Positions 15,132 to 24,443 of a stretch of DNA of 54,388 nucleotides are shown here, piece after piece. Position numbers and translations under genes: made by a program. This DNA is from Phycisphaerae bacterium. Lineage in GTDB: Bacteria; Planctomycetota; Phycisphaerae; Phycisphaerales; UBA1924. Position 1 is the stretch's first letter, and each line of letters starts with the position of its first letter. The notes below the pieces were generated by a model that saw only the letters and a list, made by a program, of their open reading frames with translations, had not been told where the DNA came from and did not search any database. The stretch spans positions 1 to 54,388 of the forward strand of contig VGXM01000019.1 in NCBI GenBank assembly GCA_016873295.1, in the 5' to 3' direction.

Positions 15132-15149
15132 CCTCCCCCCCGGGGGAGG
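15132..15149 (-). terminator. Hairpin downstream of the DinB gene
   Basis: An 18-bp G/C palindrome (CCTCCCCC and GGGGGAGG arms) lies about 90 nt after the stop of the DinB-like gene and just upstream of the NRDE gene on the minus strand. There is no T tract, so termination is plausible but not certain. Confidence 0.35.
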
Positions 15150-15238
15150 GAGGGGCTGTGCAACCCGCGGCTCGCTCGACCCGCCGACGCGCTCGGCGCG
15201 CCGACCGGGCTCCCCAGTTCCGTGCGACTCCCGAGCGC

Positions 15239-15826
15239 TCATGCTCTCGACGCGCCTCCGCCCGCGGCCTGCTCGTGATTCAACGTCGACGGCGCCCGCC
15301 CCACGCCCTCGGCGAGGGTGAACCCGAACTCGCGCGCGATCGACTTGATCATCGCCAGGTGGTGCACCGCGTGGTGCGTCGCGAACGCCACTTCGCGCCC
15401 CAGGCTCGACGCCAGCAGCGCCTCCGTCCCCGCGGCGTCCGTCATCACGCGGATCGTCACGCCCCGATCAAGGTCCGACGCCCGCATGGACCGGACCGAG
15501 CGCTTCACGGCGTCGATCGACGCCAGCGCCGCCACGCGGTCACGCTCCATCGGCACGTCGCGCTCCCGGTGGTCGTAGTCCACCGCCCCCCCCTCCGACA
15601 GCGTGCGCACGATGGCGGCATAGTGGTCCATCGTGTGCCGGACGTGCTTGCCCACCGACCCGCCGTCCAGCCCCGCCGACACCCCCGTGTACGCCCGGTC
15701 GGGCACCTGGCGGACGATCCCCTCGCACTGCCCCAGGAGCTCCAGGGCGGCGGCAACCACCGCCGAGTCCGGCTTCCCACACCCGCACCCGCCGCACCCG
15801 CACCCGCCGATCCGGCCCAGCGACAT
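15239..15826 (-). CDS. DinB/YfiT-like four-helix protein with Cys-rich N terminus
   Basis: This 195-residue protein has the DinB-like layout of a helical bundle with three metal-binding histidines: one in HVRHTMDHYAAI and two in ATHHAVHHLAMI. Members of this superfamily act in thiol-dependent transfer or isomerisation (bacillithiol, mycothiol) and are often annotated as damage-inducible. The N terminus MSLGRIGGCGCGGCGCGK is unusual, with four cysteines in seven residues before the first helix. It could bind a metal. The start at 15826 is preferred because upstream codons do not look conserved. It lies on the minus strand between the GH3 and NRDE genes. Confidence 0.75.
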   Translation of the reverse strand: MSLGRIGGCGCGGCGCGKPDSAVVAAALELLGQCEGIVRQVPDRAYTGVSAGLDGGSVGKHVRHTMDHYAAIVRTLSEGGAVDYDHRERDVPMERDRVAALASIDAVKRSVRSMRASDLDRGVTIRVMTDAAGTEALLASSLGREVAFATHHAVHHLAMIKSIAREFGFTLAEGVGRAPSTLNHEQAAGGGASRA

Positions 15827-15938
15827 GTCCTTGCTCACTGACGTGTTCCCCGTGGCGGGCGACCGAGGCCTTGCCCGCCCCTCCAGCGTACTCGTGATTC
15901 GGCGGGGGTGCTTTTGACCCCCTACCCAGGCCCGAACG

Positions 15939-17588
15939 TCATCCGTGCGACCCCACGCCGGACCCCCACCCCGCCTCGACGACCCCATCGATCAGGTCCC
16001 GGTGGTTGGCGCAGCGAGGGCACTTGTGCTGCCCTCCCAGCTTGCCGCGGCTGGCCATCCAGCGTTCGAACGTCCCCATGGGCAGCACCGTCACGGTCGG
16101 CGGCGCCATCCCCAGGTCGTCGGTGCGCTTGGTGGTGTAGTCGACGTTCTGGGCCTTGAGGGCCGCGTCGAACGCCCGCGCGAACGCGTGGCTTCGCACC
16201 TCGCCCCTGACCTCGATCGCCAGCTCCAGCCCCGCCCGCCTCCCCGCGCCCGGATCGGGGTAGACCGGGGCCGCGGTGAACTCCCCGACGACCCAGCCGG
16301 TTTCGCGGGCCGCCCGCGCCACCGCGTTCTCGACGTGCTCGACGATCAGGTTCTCGCCGAAGGCGTTGATGAAGTGCTTGTGCCGCCCCACGATGCGCAG
16401 TCGGCACGGGCCGCCGCCCCCCCGCGCGTCGGGCCCCGCCGGGATCGTGTCGAACTCCACCACGTCGCCCAGGATGTAGCGGTACAGCCCCGAGCAGGTG
16501 CTCATGCACACGACGTAGCGCCGACCCTTCTCGACCTCCCAGCAGGCGTGGGCCGGCGCGTCGGCGTCGTTGACCCGCTCCAGCGGGACGAACTCGTAGA
16601 AGTTGCCCACGTCGGACATGAGGCGCAGGCCCGGATCGCCCCGCGTGTCCTGCATGGCCACGAACCCCTCGCTGGCCGGGTACAGCTCGTGCCGGATGGG
16701 GATGTCGGGCCCCGTGGGCGAGCCGGACCACGCCTCGCGCATGCGGGGCTCGAAGGGGGCGTAGCGCACGCCGCCGTGCACGAACGCCGTGAGGTTGGGC
16801 CACACGTCCGCGACCGTGCGCGCGTCACGCCCCCCCTCCCGCGCCAGGGCGACGACCTTCTCGAAGAGGCTGAGCGTCCAGCTCGGGACGCCCGAGATCA
16901 TGCGCACGTCCCGGTCGACGCAGGCCCGGGCCATGGCCTCGAGCTTGCTGGGCCAGTGGCTCATGAGCGCGATCTCGCGCCCGGGGAGGTAGATCTCCGA
17001 GACGGGCCAGCGGATCATGGGCACCACCAGCCCCGAGAGGTCCCCCGTGCGGATGCCCGTGTCACTGGTGGCAAAGTCGGTCGACCCGCCCAGGAACAGG
17101 CTCCGCCCGGCGGTCAGCCCCGGGAGCGACGCCCCGAAGCGGTGCAGGTGGCAGAAGATGTCGAGCGAGGCGCGGAAGTTGCTCCGCATCATCTCGCGGC
17201 TGACGGGGATGAACTTGTCGCCCGCGGTGGTGCCGCTGGTCTGCGCAAAGTCGCGCACCAGCCCGGGCCACAGCACGTCGGGCTCGGCCCCCTCGCGCAT
17301 CCGCGCGATGCGGTCCTTGAAGGCGTACCAGTCCGCCGGCGGGAGGGCCTTGCGGTAGGCGGCGAGGAGGTCGGCGTCGGGGAGCGTGGCCAGGCGCGCA
17401 AAGCCGTGGGCCCGTCCGAACTCGGTGCCCCCCGCCGACCGCAGCAGCCCGCGGAGCTGGGCCAGCTGGATGCGGGCGGTGTGCGCGCGCCAGTGATCGG
17501 CGTCCCCCAGGCGCGCGATGCGGCGCGAGAGATAGGCCCTCAGCCCGAGCCCCACCAGGCGTGTCCAGCGTCGTGCCATCGTGCCCAT
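15939..17588 (-). CDS. GH3 family acyl-adenylating protein
   Basis: This 549-residue protein is recognised as GH3 family from the nucleotide-binding loop TSGTTAGDKFIPVS, the ligand region LYPASEGFVAMQD, and the hinge segment LYRYILGDVVEFD followed by GRHKHFINAFGENL. In plants GH3 enzymes adenylate plant hormones and join them to amino acids. In bacteria they are common in Planctomycetota and Bacteroidota but their substrates are unknown. The start is either 17588 or the ATG three codons later. It follows the alpha/beta hydrolase gene by about 10 bp on the same strand, so the two probably form an operon and may act on the same acyl compound. Confidence 0.88.
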   Translation of the reverse strand: MGTMARRWTRLVGLGLRAYLSRRIARLGDADHWRAHTARIQLAQLRGLLRSAGGTEFGRAHGFARLATLPDADLLAAYRKALPPADWYAFKDRIARMREGAEPDVLWPGLVRDFAQTSGTTAGDKFIPVSREMMRSNFRASLDIFCHLHRFGASLPGLTAGRSLFLGGSTDFATSDTGIRTGDLSGLVVPMIRWPVSEIYLPGREIALMSHWPSKLEAMARACVDRDVRMISGVPSWTLSLFEKVVALAREGGRDARTVADVWPNLTAFVHGGVRYAPFEPRMREAWSGSPTGPDIPIRHELYPASEGFVAMQDTRGDPGLRLMSDVGNFYEFVPLERVNDADAPAHACWEVEKGRRYVVCMSTCSGLYRYILGDVVEFDTIPAGPDARGGGGPCRLRIVGRHKHFINAFGENLIVEHVENAVARAARETGWVVGEFTAAPVYPDPGAGRRAGLELAIEVRGEVRSHAFARAFDAALKAQNVDYTTKRTDDLGMAPPTVTVLPMGTFERWMASRGKLGGQHKCPRCANHRDLIDGVVEAGWGSGVGSHG

Positions 17589-17598
17589 CCCCGGGGCC

Positions 17599-18468
17599 CT
17601 AGCCCGCGGCGTCGCGGCGCTCCAGCTCGTCGATGAACCCGAGCATCGCCTCGGCGAACTGGTCGGGCGCCTCGATCATGGGCGCGTGCCCGCAGCGGTC
17701 GAACCACACGATGCGGGCGTCGGGGATGTAGCTCCTGAACCCCTCGGCGGCCTCGGGCGGCGTGACGATGTCCTGGCGGCCCCAGATCAGGAGCGTGGGC
17801 ACCTTGACGCCGCCCATCTTGCTCCCCAGGTTGTTCCGGCGCGCCGACCGGCTGAGCTTGATCATGGCCCGGGCGCCGCCCCGCTGCGACAGCTCGGCGT
17901 GGGCCCGGTCCAGGTCGCTCTCGCGCATCTTGGAGCGGTCGAAGAAGAGCTCGCCGATCTTCTCCCGCAGCCACTCCCGCGAGGGGCGGATCTGCACCTC
18001 GCCCATCATGGTCTTCTCGATCAGCCCGCTGGACCCGGCCAGCACCAGCCCACGCACCAGGTCCGGGCGCGCCAGCGCCACGCGCAGGGCCACGTGCCCG
18101 CCGAAGGAGTTCCCGACCAGGATCGCCGGTTCCTTGAGGTGCCGCTCCAGGAACAGGGTCGTCAGCGTCTCGACGCCCAGGATCGAGCAGTCCTGCCCCC
18201 GCAGGTCCAGCAGCGGAAGCTCCAGGAGCACGCAGCGCGAGCGGTGCCGGATCCCCCGCACCACCTCTTCCCAGTGGTCGTTCAGCCCCACCAGCCCGTG
18301 CAGGAACACCACGGGCAGGCCGGCGCCGGCCTCCGCCACCGTCGCGGTCACCTCGCGCTCGTCCAGGCCCCGCAGCGCGATCGTGCTGGACGACATGTCC
18401 GCCCGCCCACCCTCGTGGACGGTCAGTCGGGCATCGGCGTGTGGGGCCGGCGTTGAACTCGGCGTCAT
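17599..18468 (-). CDS. Alpha/beta hydrolase
   Basis: This 289-residue alpha/beta-hydrolase fold protein has the oxyanion strand VVFLHGLVGLNDHW, the nucleophile elbow GNSFGGHVAL (serine), the acid in LLIWGRQDIVTPP, and the catalytic histidine in RCGHAPMIEAPDQF. The complete triad predicts an active esterase, lipase or C-C hydrolase. The first 40 residues before the fold are poorly conserved, so translation might begin at MSSSTIAL instead. The next gene on the same strand, 10-19 bp downstream, is the GH3 protein. It has no signal peptide and is expected in the cytoplasm. Confidence 0.88.
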   Translation of the reverse strand: MTPSSTPAPHADARLTVHEGGRADMSSSTIALRGLDEREVTATVAEAGAGLPVVFLHGLVGLNDHWEEVVRGIRHRSRCVLLELPLLDLRGQDCSILGVETLTTLFLERHLKEPAILVGNSFGGHVALRVALARPDLVRGLVLAGSSGLIEKTMMGEVQIRPSREWLREKIGELFFDRSKMRESDLDRAHAELSQRGGARAMIKLSRSARRNNLGSKMGGVKVPTLLIWGRQDIVTPPEAAEGFRSYIPDARIVWFDRCGHAPMIEAPDQFAEAMLGFIDELERRDAAG

Positions 18469-18584
18469 CGGCGTCAAATCACCTCCGCGGCCAGCGGGCC
18501 GGTCTAGATAGTAACTGCCTAACAAGCCCGGGACACGCCCACGGGGCACCATTCCGACACCCGGACCGAACATGTCCCGAATCG

Positions 18585-19286
<702 letters not shown>

Positions 19287-19291
19287 TCGGG

Positions 19292-20959
19292 CTATTCCCA
19301 GCGGAGGGCGCGGACGGGGTCCATGCGGGCGGCCCGCATGGCGGGGATCAGGGCCCCGAGGACGCAACTGGCGACGCCCCCGACGAACACGATGGCCGCG
19401 TGCAGCGGCACGACCCGGCTCGGGATCTCGGAGAAGTAGTAGACCTGCGGGTCCCAGGCGTAGAGGCCCAGGGTCTTGCCCATCCAGTCGTGGATGGGGT
19501 TGATGTTTCGGATGATGACGGTGGCGGCGGCGAGCCCGAGGGCCGAGCCCACCAGCCCGATCACCCCGCCGTAGGCCAGCCACACGAACGCCACGCCCCG
19601 CCGGCTGGCCCCGATGGCCCGCAGGATCCCCACCTCGCGCGTCTTCTCGCTCACCATCGACCAGAAGATCGCCAGCACCAGGAAGACCGCGGTGATGCTG
19701 ATGAACGTGAACACGAAGAGCACCAGCCCGATCTCCTTCTTCACGGCGCTGATGAAGGTGCGGTTCTGGTCCTCCCAGGTGCGGATGGCGACGGCGTTGC
19801 CCGACTCGGCGATGCGGGCGTGCCCTCCGGCCAGCACCGTGCCCGGGGCCGCGGGGACCTTGCCCGCGTGGTCGTCGGCGAACTGGGCGTAGACCTGGCG
19901 CACGACCAGGGCCAGGGCCCGCGGGTCGCCGCCCTCGGCCGGGGCCCGCTTGGCGCGGACCAGGACGTGCGTGACGCGGGCGGGGTCGTCGATCATCTCC
20001 TGCTCCGTGCGCACGATCCGTTCCTCGCCGGTCGAGGGGTCGGTCTCGATCCTGAAGGCGGGGGCGGCTCGTTCGCCCTGCGGGCGCGGGACGATGCGCC
20101 TTGCGGCGTCCATGCGCAGGGCCCGCTGGAGGCTCGACAGCTCGACGTAGGCGGTGCCCTTGTCGATCTCGTAAAGCCCGGTGCGGAACTCGTTGACGAC
20201 GGGGAAGGCCCGCGTGACCGCGTCGAGCCCGCCCAGCGGGCGCCCCGACGAGTCCAGCGGCATCATGTTGAGCACCACCTCGCCGTTGACCGGGAGGATG
20301 AGCGAGCGCTGCACGTCGGAGCGTCCGTCGGCGGTCTTGACGATGGGGGCGCCGGGGGTGTAGGTCCCGCTGTCGCCGTCGCGGATGTTGTAGCGCGAGA
20401 GCTCGATCCCCAGGACCACGCCCGGGCGCGGGTCGGGCCAGTCGCGCCCCGAGACCGGGTCGGGCGAGGCCATCATCGCCAGCCCGTCGGCGTGCATCCG
20501 CCCCAGCACGCGCCGGTTCTCGTCGCGCAGGCGGATGTCGACGCCCTCCTGGTCGCTGGCCAGGGGCTTGGCGACGGGCTTCCACCACAGGGCCTCGGCA
20601 AACCCCGTGACGCGGTCGAACGACGACCCCTCGATCCCCTTGATGATCACCGGCTCGGTCCGACCGCCCGGGAGCGAGATCAGCCCGAACGTCTCGATCA
20701 TGGGGGCGGCGGCGGCGACGTCCGGGTGCTTCTCCAGCCTCGCGATCAGGTCGTCGGCGTGCGCGAAGCCGATCGTGCCCCACGACACCGCCACGTCCCC
20801 CATCACGTTCCGCCCGGCGGAGAGCAGCCGCTCCAGGAACCCCCCCATCACCGACCAGGTGATCAGCACCATCGCGGTGCACAGCATGACCGCCAGCGAC
20901 GCCAGCAGAGGCATCACCTTGCTCGACAGGTAGCGGCGCGTGAGCAGGGCCTGGTACAC
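19292..20959 (-). CDS. LolC/LolE-like ABC permease
   Basis: This 555-residue membrane protein starts at a GTG (VYQALLTRRYLSSKVMPLLA). That opening matches the N terminus of lipoprotein-releasing permeases, so codons upstream of 20959 are discarded. One membrane helix near the N terminus is followed by a large periplasmic domain of about 350 residues. Three C-terminal helices follow, with the FtsX-domain segment EKTREVGILRAIGASRRGV, and it ends RMDPVRALRWE. It pairs with the ATPase gene directly downstream. The periplasmic domain is longer than in E. coli LolC or LolE (about 400 residues in total), as is common in planctomycetes. A single permease gene suggests a homodimer. It is divergent from dus. 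Confidence 0.88.
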   Translation of the reverse strand: MYQALLTRRYLSSKVMPLLASLAVMLCTAMVLITWSVMGGFLERLLSAGRNVMGDVAVSWGTIGFAHADDLIARLEKHPDVAAAAPMIETFGLISLPGGRTEPVIIKGIEGSSFDRVTGFAEALWWKPVAKPLASDQEGVDIRLRDENRRVLGRMHADGLAMMASPDPVSGRDWPDPRPGVVLGIELSRYNIRDGDSGTYTPGAPIVKTADGRSDVQRSLILPVNGEVVLNMMPLDSSGRPLGGLDAVTRAFPVVNEFRTGLYEIDKGTAYVELSSLQRALRMDAARRIVPRPQGERAAPAFRIETDPSTGEERIVRTEQEMIDDPARVTHVLVRAKRAPAEGGDPRALALVVRQVYAQFADDHAGKVPAAPGTVLAGGHARIAESGNAVAIRTWEDQNRTFISAVKKEIGLVLFVFTFISITAVFLVLAIFWSMVSEKTREVGILRAIGASRRGVAFVWLAYGGVIGLVGSALGLAAATVIIRNINPIHDWMGKTLGLYAWDPQVYYFSEIPSRVVPLHAAIVFVGGVASCVLGALIPAMRAARMDPVRALRWE

Positions 20960-21088
20960 CGGGCGGAGGGTAGGTGAGCGAGACCGGGAAACAGCAAGAC
21001 GGCGAGACAAGGAAGCAGCGAGGCGGGGGGAGCGAGAAGACCGGGCATGGAAGGGCCATGGTCTGGGCGGCCTCGTTGCACCCGATCC

Positions 21089-21105
21089 GAGGCTTCGGAA
21101 GCCTC
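21089..21105. terminator. UUCG-type hairpin in the divergent permease-dus interval
   Basis: GAGGCTTCGGAAGCCTC forms a tight hairpin within 245 bp separating two divergent genes. On either side are purine-rich runs (20990-21050) and pyrimidine-rich runs (21135-21190) that are roughly inverted with respect to each other. The role is unclear: it could be a structured leader of dus or a repeat element. No promoter is obvious here. Confidence 0.35.
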
Positions 21106-21204
21106 AGCCTCGGCGTGCCCCCGGTTCGCCCAGCCCCTGTCTCGCTTCCCCGCTTCCCCATCTCTCGCTGCCTCGCGGCTGCCCTGCCCCCCGTACCCTC
21201 TACC

Positions 21205-22329
21205 GTGTTCTTGCGCGCGCTCCAGATCGGGCCCGTGCGCCTGTCGACCAACCTGCTGCTGGCGCCCATCGCGGGGTACTGCGACCTGGCCTTCCGCATG
21301 GTGTGCCGCGAGTGGGGCGGCGTGGGGCTGGCCTGCACCGACCTGCTCAGCCCGCAGGGGCTGCTCCGCGGAACCGCGACCAGCCTCGACCTGGCCAAGA
21401 CCAACGCCTCCGACCGCCCCGTCGGCATGCAGCTCTACGGCGGCGACCCCGAGGTCATGGCCCAGGGAGCCCGCTGGGCCGTCGAGCACGGGGCCGCCGT
21501 CGTCGACATCAACATGGGGTGCCCGGTCGACAAGGTGACGAAGAAGGACGGCGGGTCGAAGCTGCTGACGGACCTGCCCCGGGCCGCCGCCATCGTCGAG
21601 CGCGTCACGCGCGAGCTGGAGAAGTGCGCGCTGGACGGGGCGGAGTGGTCGCGGCGACTGGACGGCACCGCCCCGCCGCCGACCGGCGGCCCCGTGCCCC
21701 TGACCTGCAAGATCCGCCTGTGCTGGCACACGGCGGACTACGAGAGCGGGCGGGCCTGCTCGCCCGACCTGGCCCGGGCCCTGGCGGACGCCGGCGTCAG
21801 GGCGGTGACGGTGCACGGGCGCACGACCCAGGACAAGTTCGCCGGGAGCGTGCGCCTCGGCGGCATCGCGCGGGTGGTGGAGGCCGCGGGCGGGCGCATC
21901 CCGGTCATCGGCAACGGCGATGTGCGCGCGCCCAAGGACGCCGAGCGCATGCTGCGGGCGACGGGGTGCGACGGGGTGATGATCGGGCGCGGGGCCCTCG
22001 CCGCGCCCTGGCTCTTCCGCCAGACGTGGGACCACCTGAACGGCCGCCCGGCGATCGAGCCCACGGAGGCGGAGAAGCTGGCGACGATCCGTCGCTTCTT
22101 CGACCTCATGCGCACGCAGCGCGACGATCGCTACGCCATGTACCAGATCAACCGGCGCATCTCGTGGTTCGCCCGGAGCATGCAGCGCCCGCTGGTCAAC
22201 GGCAAGCTGGAGAGCGTCAGACCCTTCAAGGAAGCGGTGCGGACCGCGCGCACGGCCAACGAGGTCTACTCGGCCCTGGACCGCTTCGCCGCGGGCGAGT
22301 TGCGCGGCGGCGTGGAGGCGGGGGCGTAG
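21205..22329 (+). CDS. dus: tRNA-dihydrouridine synthase
   Basis: This 374-residue flavoprotein reduces uridines in tRNA D-loops. The FMN-binding start LLLAPIAGYCDLAFR, the catalytic cysteine in DINMGCPVDKVTKKDGGS, VTVHGRTTQDKFAG, IPVIGNGDV and GCDGVMIGRGALAAPW follow the Dus order. The GTG at 21205 (VFLRALQIGPVRLS) is chosen because the beta-barrel begins right there. The open frame before it, back to 20974, is low-complexity and lies in the repeat-like intergenic stretch. About 25 residues containing a proline-glycine loop (APPPTGGPVP) appear inserted in the barrel relative to short family members. Which uridines it modifies cannot be told. Confidence 0.93.
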   Translation: MFLRALQIGPVRLSTNLLLAPIAGYCDLAFRMVCREWGGVGLACTDLLSPQGLLRGTATSLDLAKTNASDRPVGMQLYGGDPEVMAQGARWAVEHGAAVVDINMGCPVDKVTKKDGGSKLLTDLPRAAAIVERVTRELEKCALDGAEWSRRLDGTAPPPTGGPVPLTCKIRLCWHTADYESGRACSPDLARALADAGVRAVTVHGRTTQDKFAGSVRLGGIARVVEAAGGRIPVIGNGDVRAPKDAERMLRATGCDGVMIGRGALAAPWLFRQTWDHLNGRPAIEPTEAEKLATIRRFFDLMRTQRDDRYAMYQINRRISWFARSMQRPLVNGKLESVRPFKEAVRTARTANEVYSALDRFAAGELRGGVEAGA

Positions 22330-22412
22330 GCACCGGGCCGCCCGCCCCGGCCCGGGACACACGCCCTCGTGCGCAATGTGGGGTCGATCCCACGGACGGG
22401 AGTTCTCAACTG

Positions 22413-22437
22413 CCGTGGCACGGGCTTCCAGCCCGTG
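22413..22437. repeat. Short GTGGCACGGGC palindrome
   Basis: GTGGCACGGGC, loop TTCCA, GCCCGTG is a simple version of the palindromes seen at 12.3 and 22.8 kb. It lies 84 bp after the dus stop codon. Near-identical palindromes are, to my knowledge, scattered through many planctomycete genomes. Confidence 0.6.
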
Positions 22438-22507
22438 TGGGTCTTCCTGCGGGTCCGACACTGGCGCTGGTCGAACGCCGCTGGCGGTGGGCTGTTCGGA
22501 GATCCCC

Positions 22508-22640
22508 GTGGACGGTCTGGACCTCCAGAGGATGCTCGAAGCCACCGCCGGCGGGGCAGACCTCACGCTTGATCTGACGGGCGACGGCGTGGTGGAGTAC
22601 GCGGATCTCCCGGTGGTGCTCTCGAACGCCGGGCGGCGGC
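22508..22640 (+). pseudogene. Remnant of a dockerin-type C-terminal domain
   Basis: A stretch in one frame reads VDGLDLQRMLEATAGG, then LDLTGDGVVEYADLPVVLSN. This is the second half of a calcium-binding dockerin repeat like the one in the protein at 380-1420. It lacks any upstream coding sequence with a signal peptide. Just after VVLSN another frame gives a glycine-rich linker (PPGGGGGTGGGSG), suggesting a frameshift. Palindromic repeats flank it on both sides. It is best read as the decayed tail of a secreted protein gene. Confidence 0.4.
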
Positions 22641-22796
22641 ACGACGCCGCTCCCGAAGAAGTGGTTCCCAATCGAACCCGATCCCCCCGGTGGAGGAGGG
22701 GGCACCGGCGGCGGCAGCGGCCCCGCCGGGCACGCGGGGAGCTGCCACCGTGCACCGATTCTCGTCGCGGGTGGACCGATGAGAGCGACCCCGTCA

Positions 22797-22985
22797 CACG
22801 GGTCATCGGGCGCTTCGCCCGTGACCCGTGCGGGTCGGGTGGCACGGGTCATCGGGCGCTTCGCCCGATGACCCGTGCGGCTGTTCGACGCCGGTCCGGA
22901 GGCCGGCACGGGCGATCCGCCGGGCGGCTCGCCCGTGGCACCCGCGGCGTCCGCCGGCGCCTTGGTGCGCGTTCTTCCGACTCGC
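22797..22985. repeat. Composite palindromic repeat, copy 3 (reversed)
   Basis: This is the reverse complement of the arrangement at 12295-12435. Two successive hairpins CACGGGTCATCGGGCG/CGCCCGATGACCCGTG (the first imperfect) come first. A CCGGTCCGGAGGCCGG arm and GGGCGATCCGCCGGGCGGCT with GCCCGTGGCACCC follow, and it ends in GCGTTCTTCCGACTCG. It lies between dus and the glutamate dehydrogenase gene, directly after the dockerin remnant. The remaining 22986-23160 shows nothing but a weak -10-like TACACT at 23141. Confidence 0.8.
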
Positions 22986-23171
22986 GCCACTGGCCTGCGT
23001 TCCCTCGGCTCTTTGCCGTGGGCCATTCGCGCGACCGTCGCCGACCCGTTCGCCATTCCCGCGTCCAAGAGCGGGTTCGTACGGCTGGGGGAAACGGAGC
23101 CGCGGCGTTCCGCCCGCGGGCCGGCGGGGTCGGACCGTGGTACACTGGGCCTCGACGCTCAGGAGTCCCCG

Positions 23172-24443
23172 ATGACCGCCGACGTCTTCAGCGACGCCCT
23201 CAAGCGGCTCGACGCCGCCGCCGAGTTCGTCGACGTGCATCCCGAGACGGTGCTGCGCCTGCGCCAGCCGCGACTCATGACCGAGTTCGCCATCCCCGTG
23301 CGGATGGACGACGGGTCGCTGCGGGTCTTCACGGGGTTCCGCTGCCGCTACGACGACACGCGCGGGCCCGCCAAGGGCGGCATCCGCTTCCACCAGGACG
23401 TCTGTGCCAGCGAGGTGAAGGCCCTGGCCTTCTGGATGACCTTCAAGTGCTCGGTGGTCGGGATCCCCTTCGGCGGTGGCAAGGGCGGCGTGATCGTCGA
23501 CCCCAAGCAACTGAGCACGGCGGAGCTGGAGCGCCTCAGCCGCGGGTACATGCGGGCCGCGGCCCGATTCGTGGGCGTCGACACCGACGTCCCCGCCCCG
23601 GACGTGAACACCACGCCCCTGATCATGGCCTGGATGAGCGACGAGTTCGCGACCATCCTGGGCGAGCGCCAGCCGGGCGTGATCACGGGCAAGCCCGTGG
23701 CGGTGGGCGGGAGCGTGGGTCGCGACGACGCCACGGCCCGGGGCGGGTGGTACTGCCTCCAGGAGCTCCAGCGCAAGCTCTCGTGGCTGCCCAAGGCCCA
23801 GGGACGCACGTGCGCCGTGCAGGGCTTCGGCAACGCCGGCGAGTTCTTTTCGCGCTTCGCGGCCCAGGAGGGGTACAAGGTCGTCGCGATCAGCGATTCG
23901 CGGGGGGGCGTCTTCAACCCCGGCGGGCTCGACGTCGAGGCCCAGATCAGGACCAAGGCCCAGACCAAGCGCGTCGACGCCAAGGCGCCCGGGTGCAGGC
24001 CCATCACCAACGAGGAGCTGCTGGAGCTGGACGTGGACCTGCTCGTGCCCGCGGCGATCGAGAACGTGATCACCGCCGGCAACGCGTCGAGGGTCAGGGC
24101 CAAGGCGGTGCTGGAGTTGGCCAACGGCCCGATCACCAGCGACGCCGACCCCGTGCTTTCGTCCAGGAGGATCGTGGTGGTGCCGGACGTGCTGGCCAAC
24201 GCCGGGGGCGTGACCGTCAGCTACTTCGAGTGGACGCAGAACAAGTCGGGGTTCTACTGGACCAGGGAAGAGGTGCACCAGCGCCTGCAGCAGATCATGG
24301 CCCGCGAGTTCGGGGCGGTGTACGACCTGGCCCAGCAGAAGAAGATCGACATGCGCACGGCGGCGTACGCCCACGCCCTGAGGCGCCTCGGGGCCGCCCT
24401 GGAATCGACCGGCACGGCCCGCAACTTCGCCAAGGGCGGTTAG
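23172..24443 (+). CDS. gdhA: Glutamate dehydrogenase (Glu/Leu/Phe/Val dehydrogenase family)
   Basis: This 423-residue enzyme interconverts glutamate and 2-oxoglutarate plus ammonium. The substrate-binding segment RGPAKGGIRFHQDV, the catalytic lysine motif IPFGGGKGGV, PAPDVNTTPLIMAWM, the Rossmann loop VQGFGNAGEF and the late PDVLANAGGVTVSYFEW are all present and in order. The length fits the hexameric small-subunit type. AGGAG at 23161 precedes the ATG at 23172. Its stop codon overlaps that of the convergent anti-sigma-like gene by two bases. Nitrogen assimilation or glutamate catabolism are both possible; cofactor choice is not predicted. Confidence 0.95.
   Translation: MTADVFSDALKRLDAAAEFVDVHPETVLRLRQPRLMTEFAIPVRMDDGSLRVFTGFRCRYDDTRGPAKGGIRFHQDVCASEVKALAFWMTFKCSVVGIPFGGGKGGVIVDPKQLSTAELERLSRGYMRAAARFVGVDTDVPAPDVNTTPLIMAWMSDEFATILGERQPGVITGKPVAVGGSVGRDDATARGGWYCLQELQRKLSWLPKAQGRTCAVQGFGNAGEFFSRFAAQEGYKVVAISDSRGGVFNPGGLDVEAQIRTKAQTKRVDAKAPGCRPITNEELLELDVDLLVPAAIENVITAGNASRVRAKAVLELANGPITSDADPVLSSRRIVVVPDVLANAGGVTVSYFEWTQNKSGFYWTREEVHQRLQQIMAREFGAVYDLAQQKKIDMRTAAYAHALRRLGAALESTGTARNFAKGG

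Noticed and set aside
20974..21204. Longer N terminus for the dihydrouridine synthase
   Set aside because: The extra 77 residues are low-complexity, cover a hairpin and purine/pyrimidine-rich repeats, and precede the normal start of the barrel.
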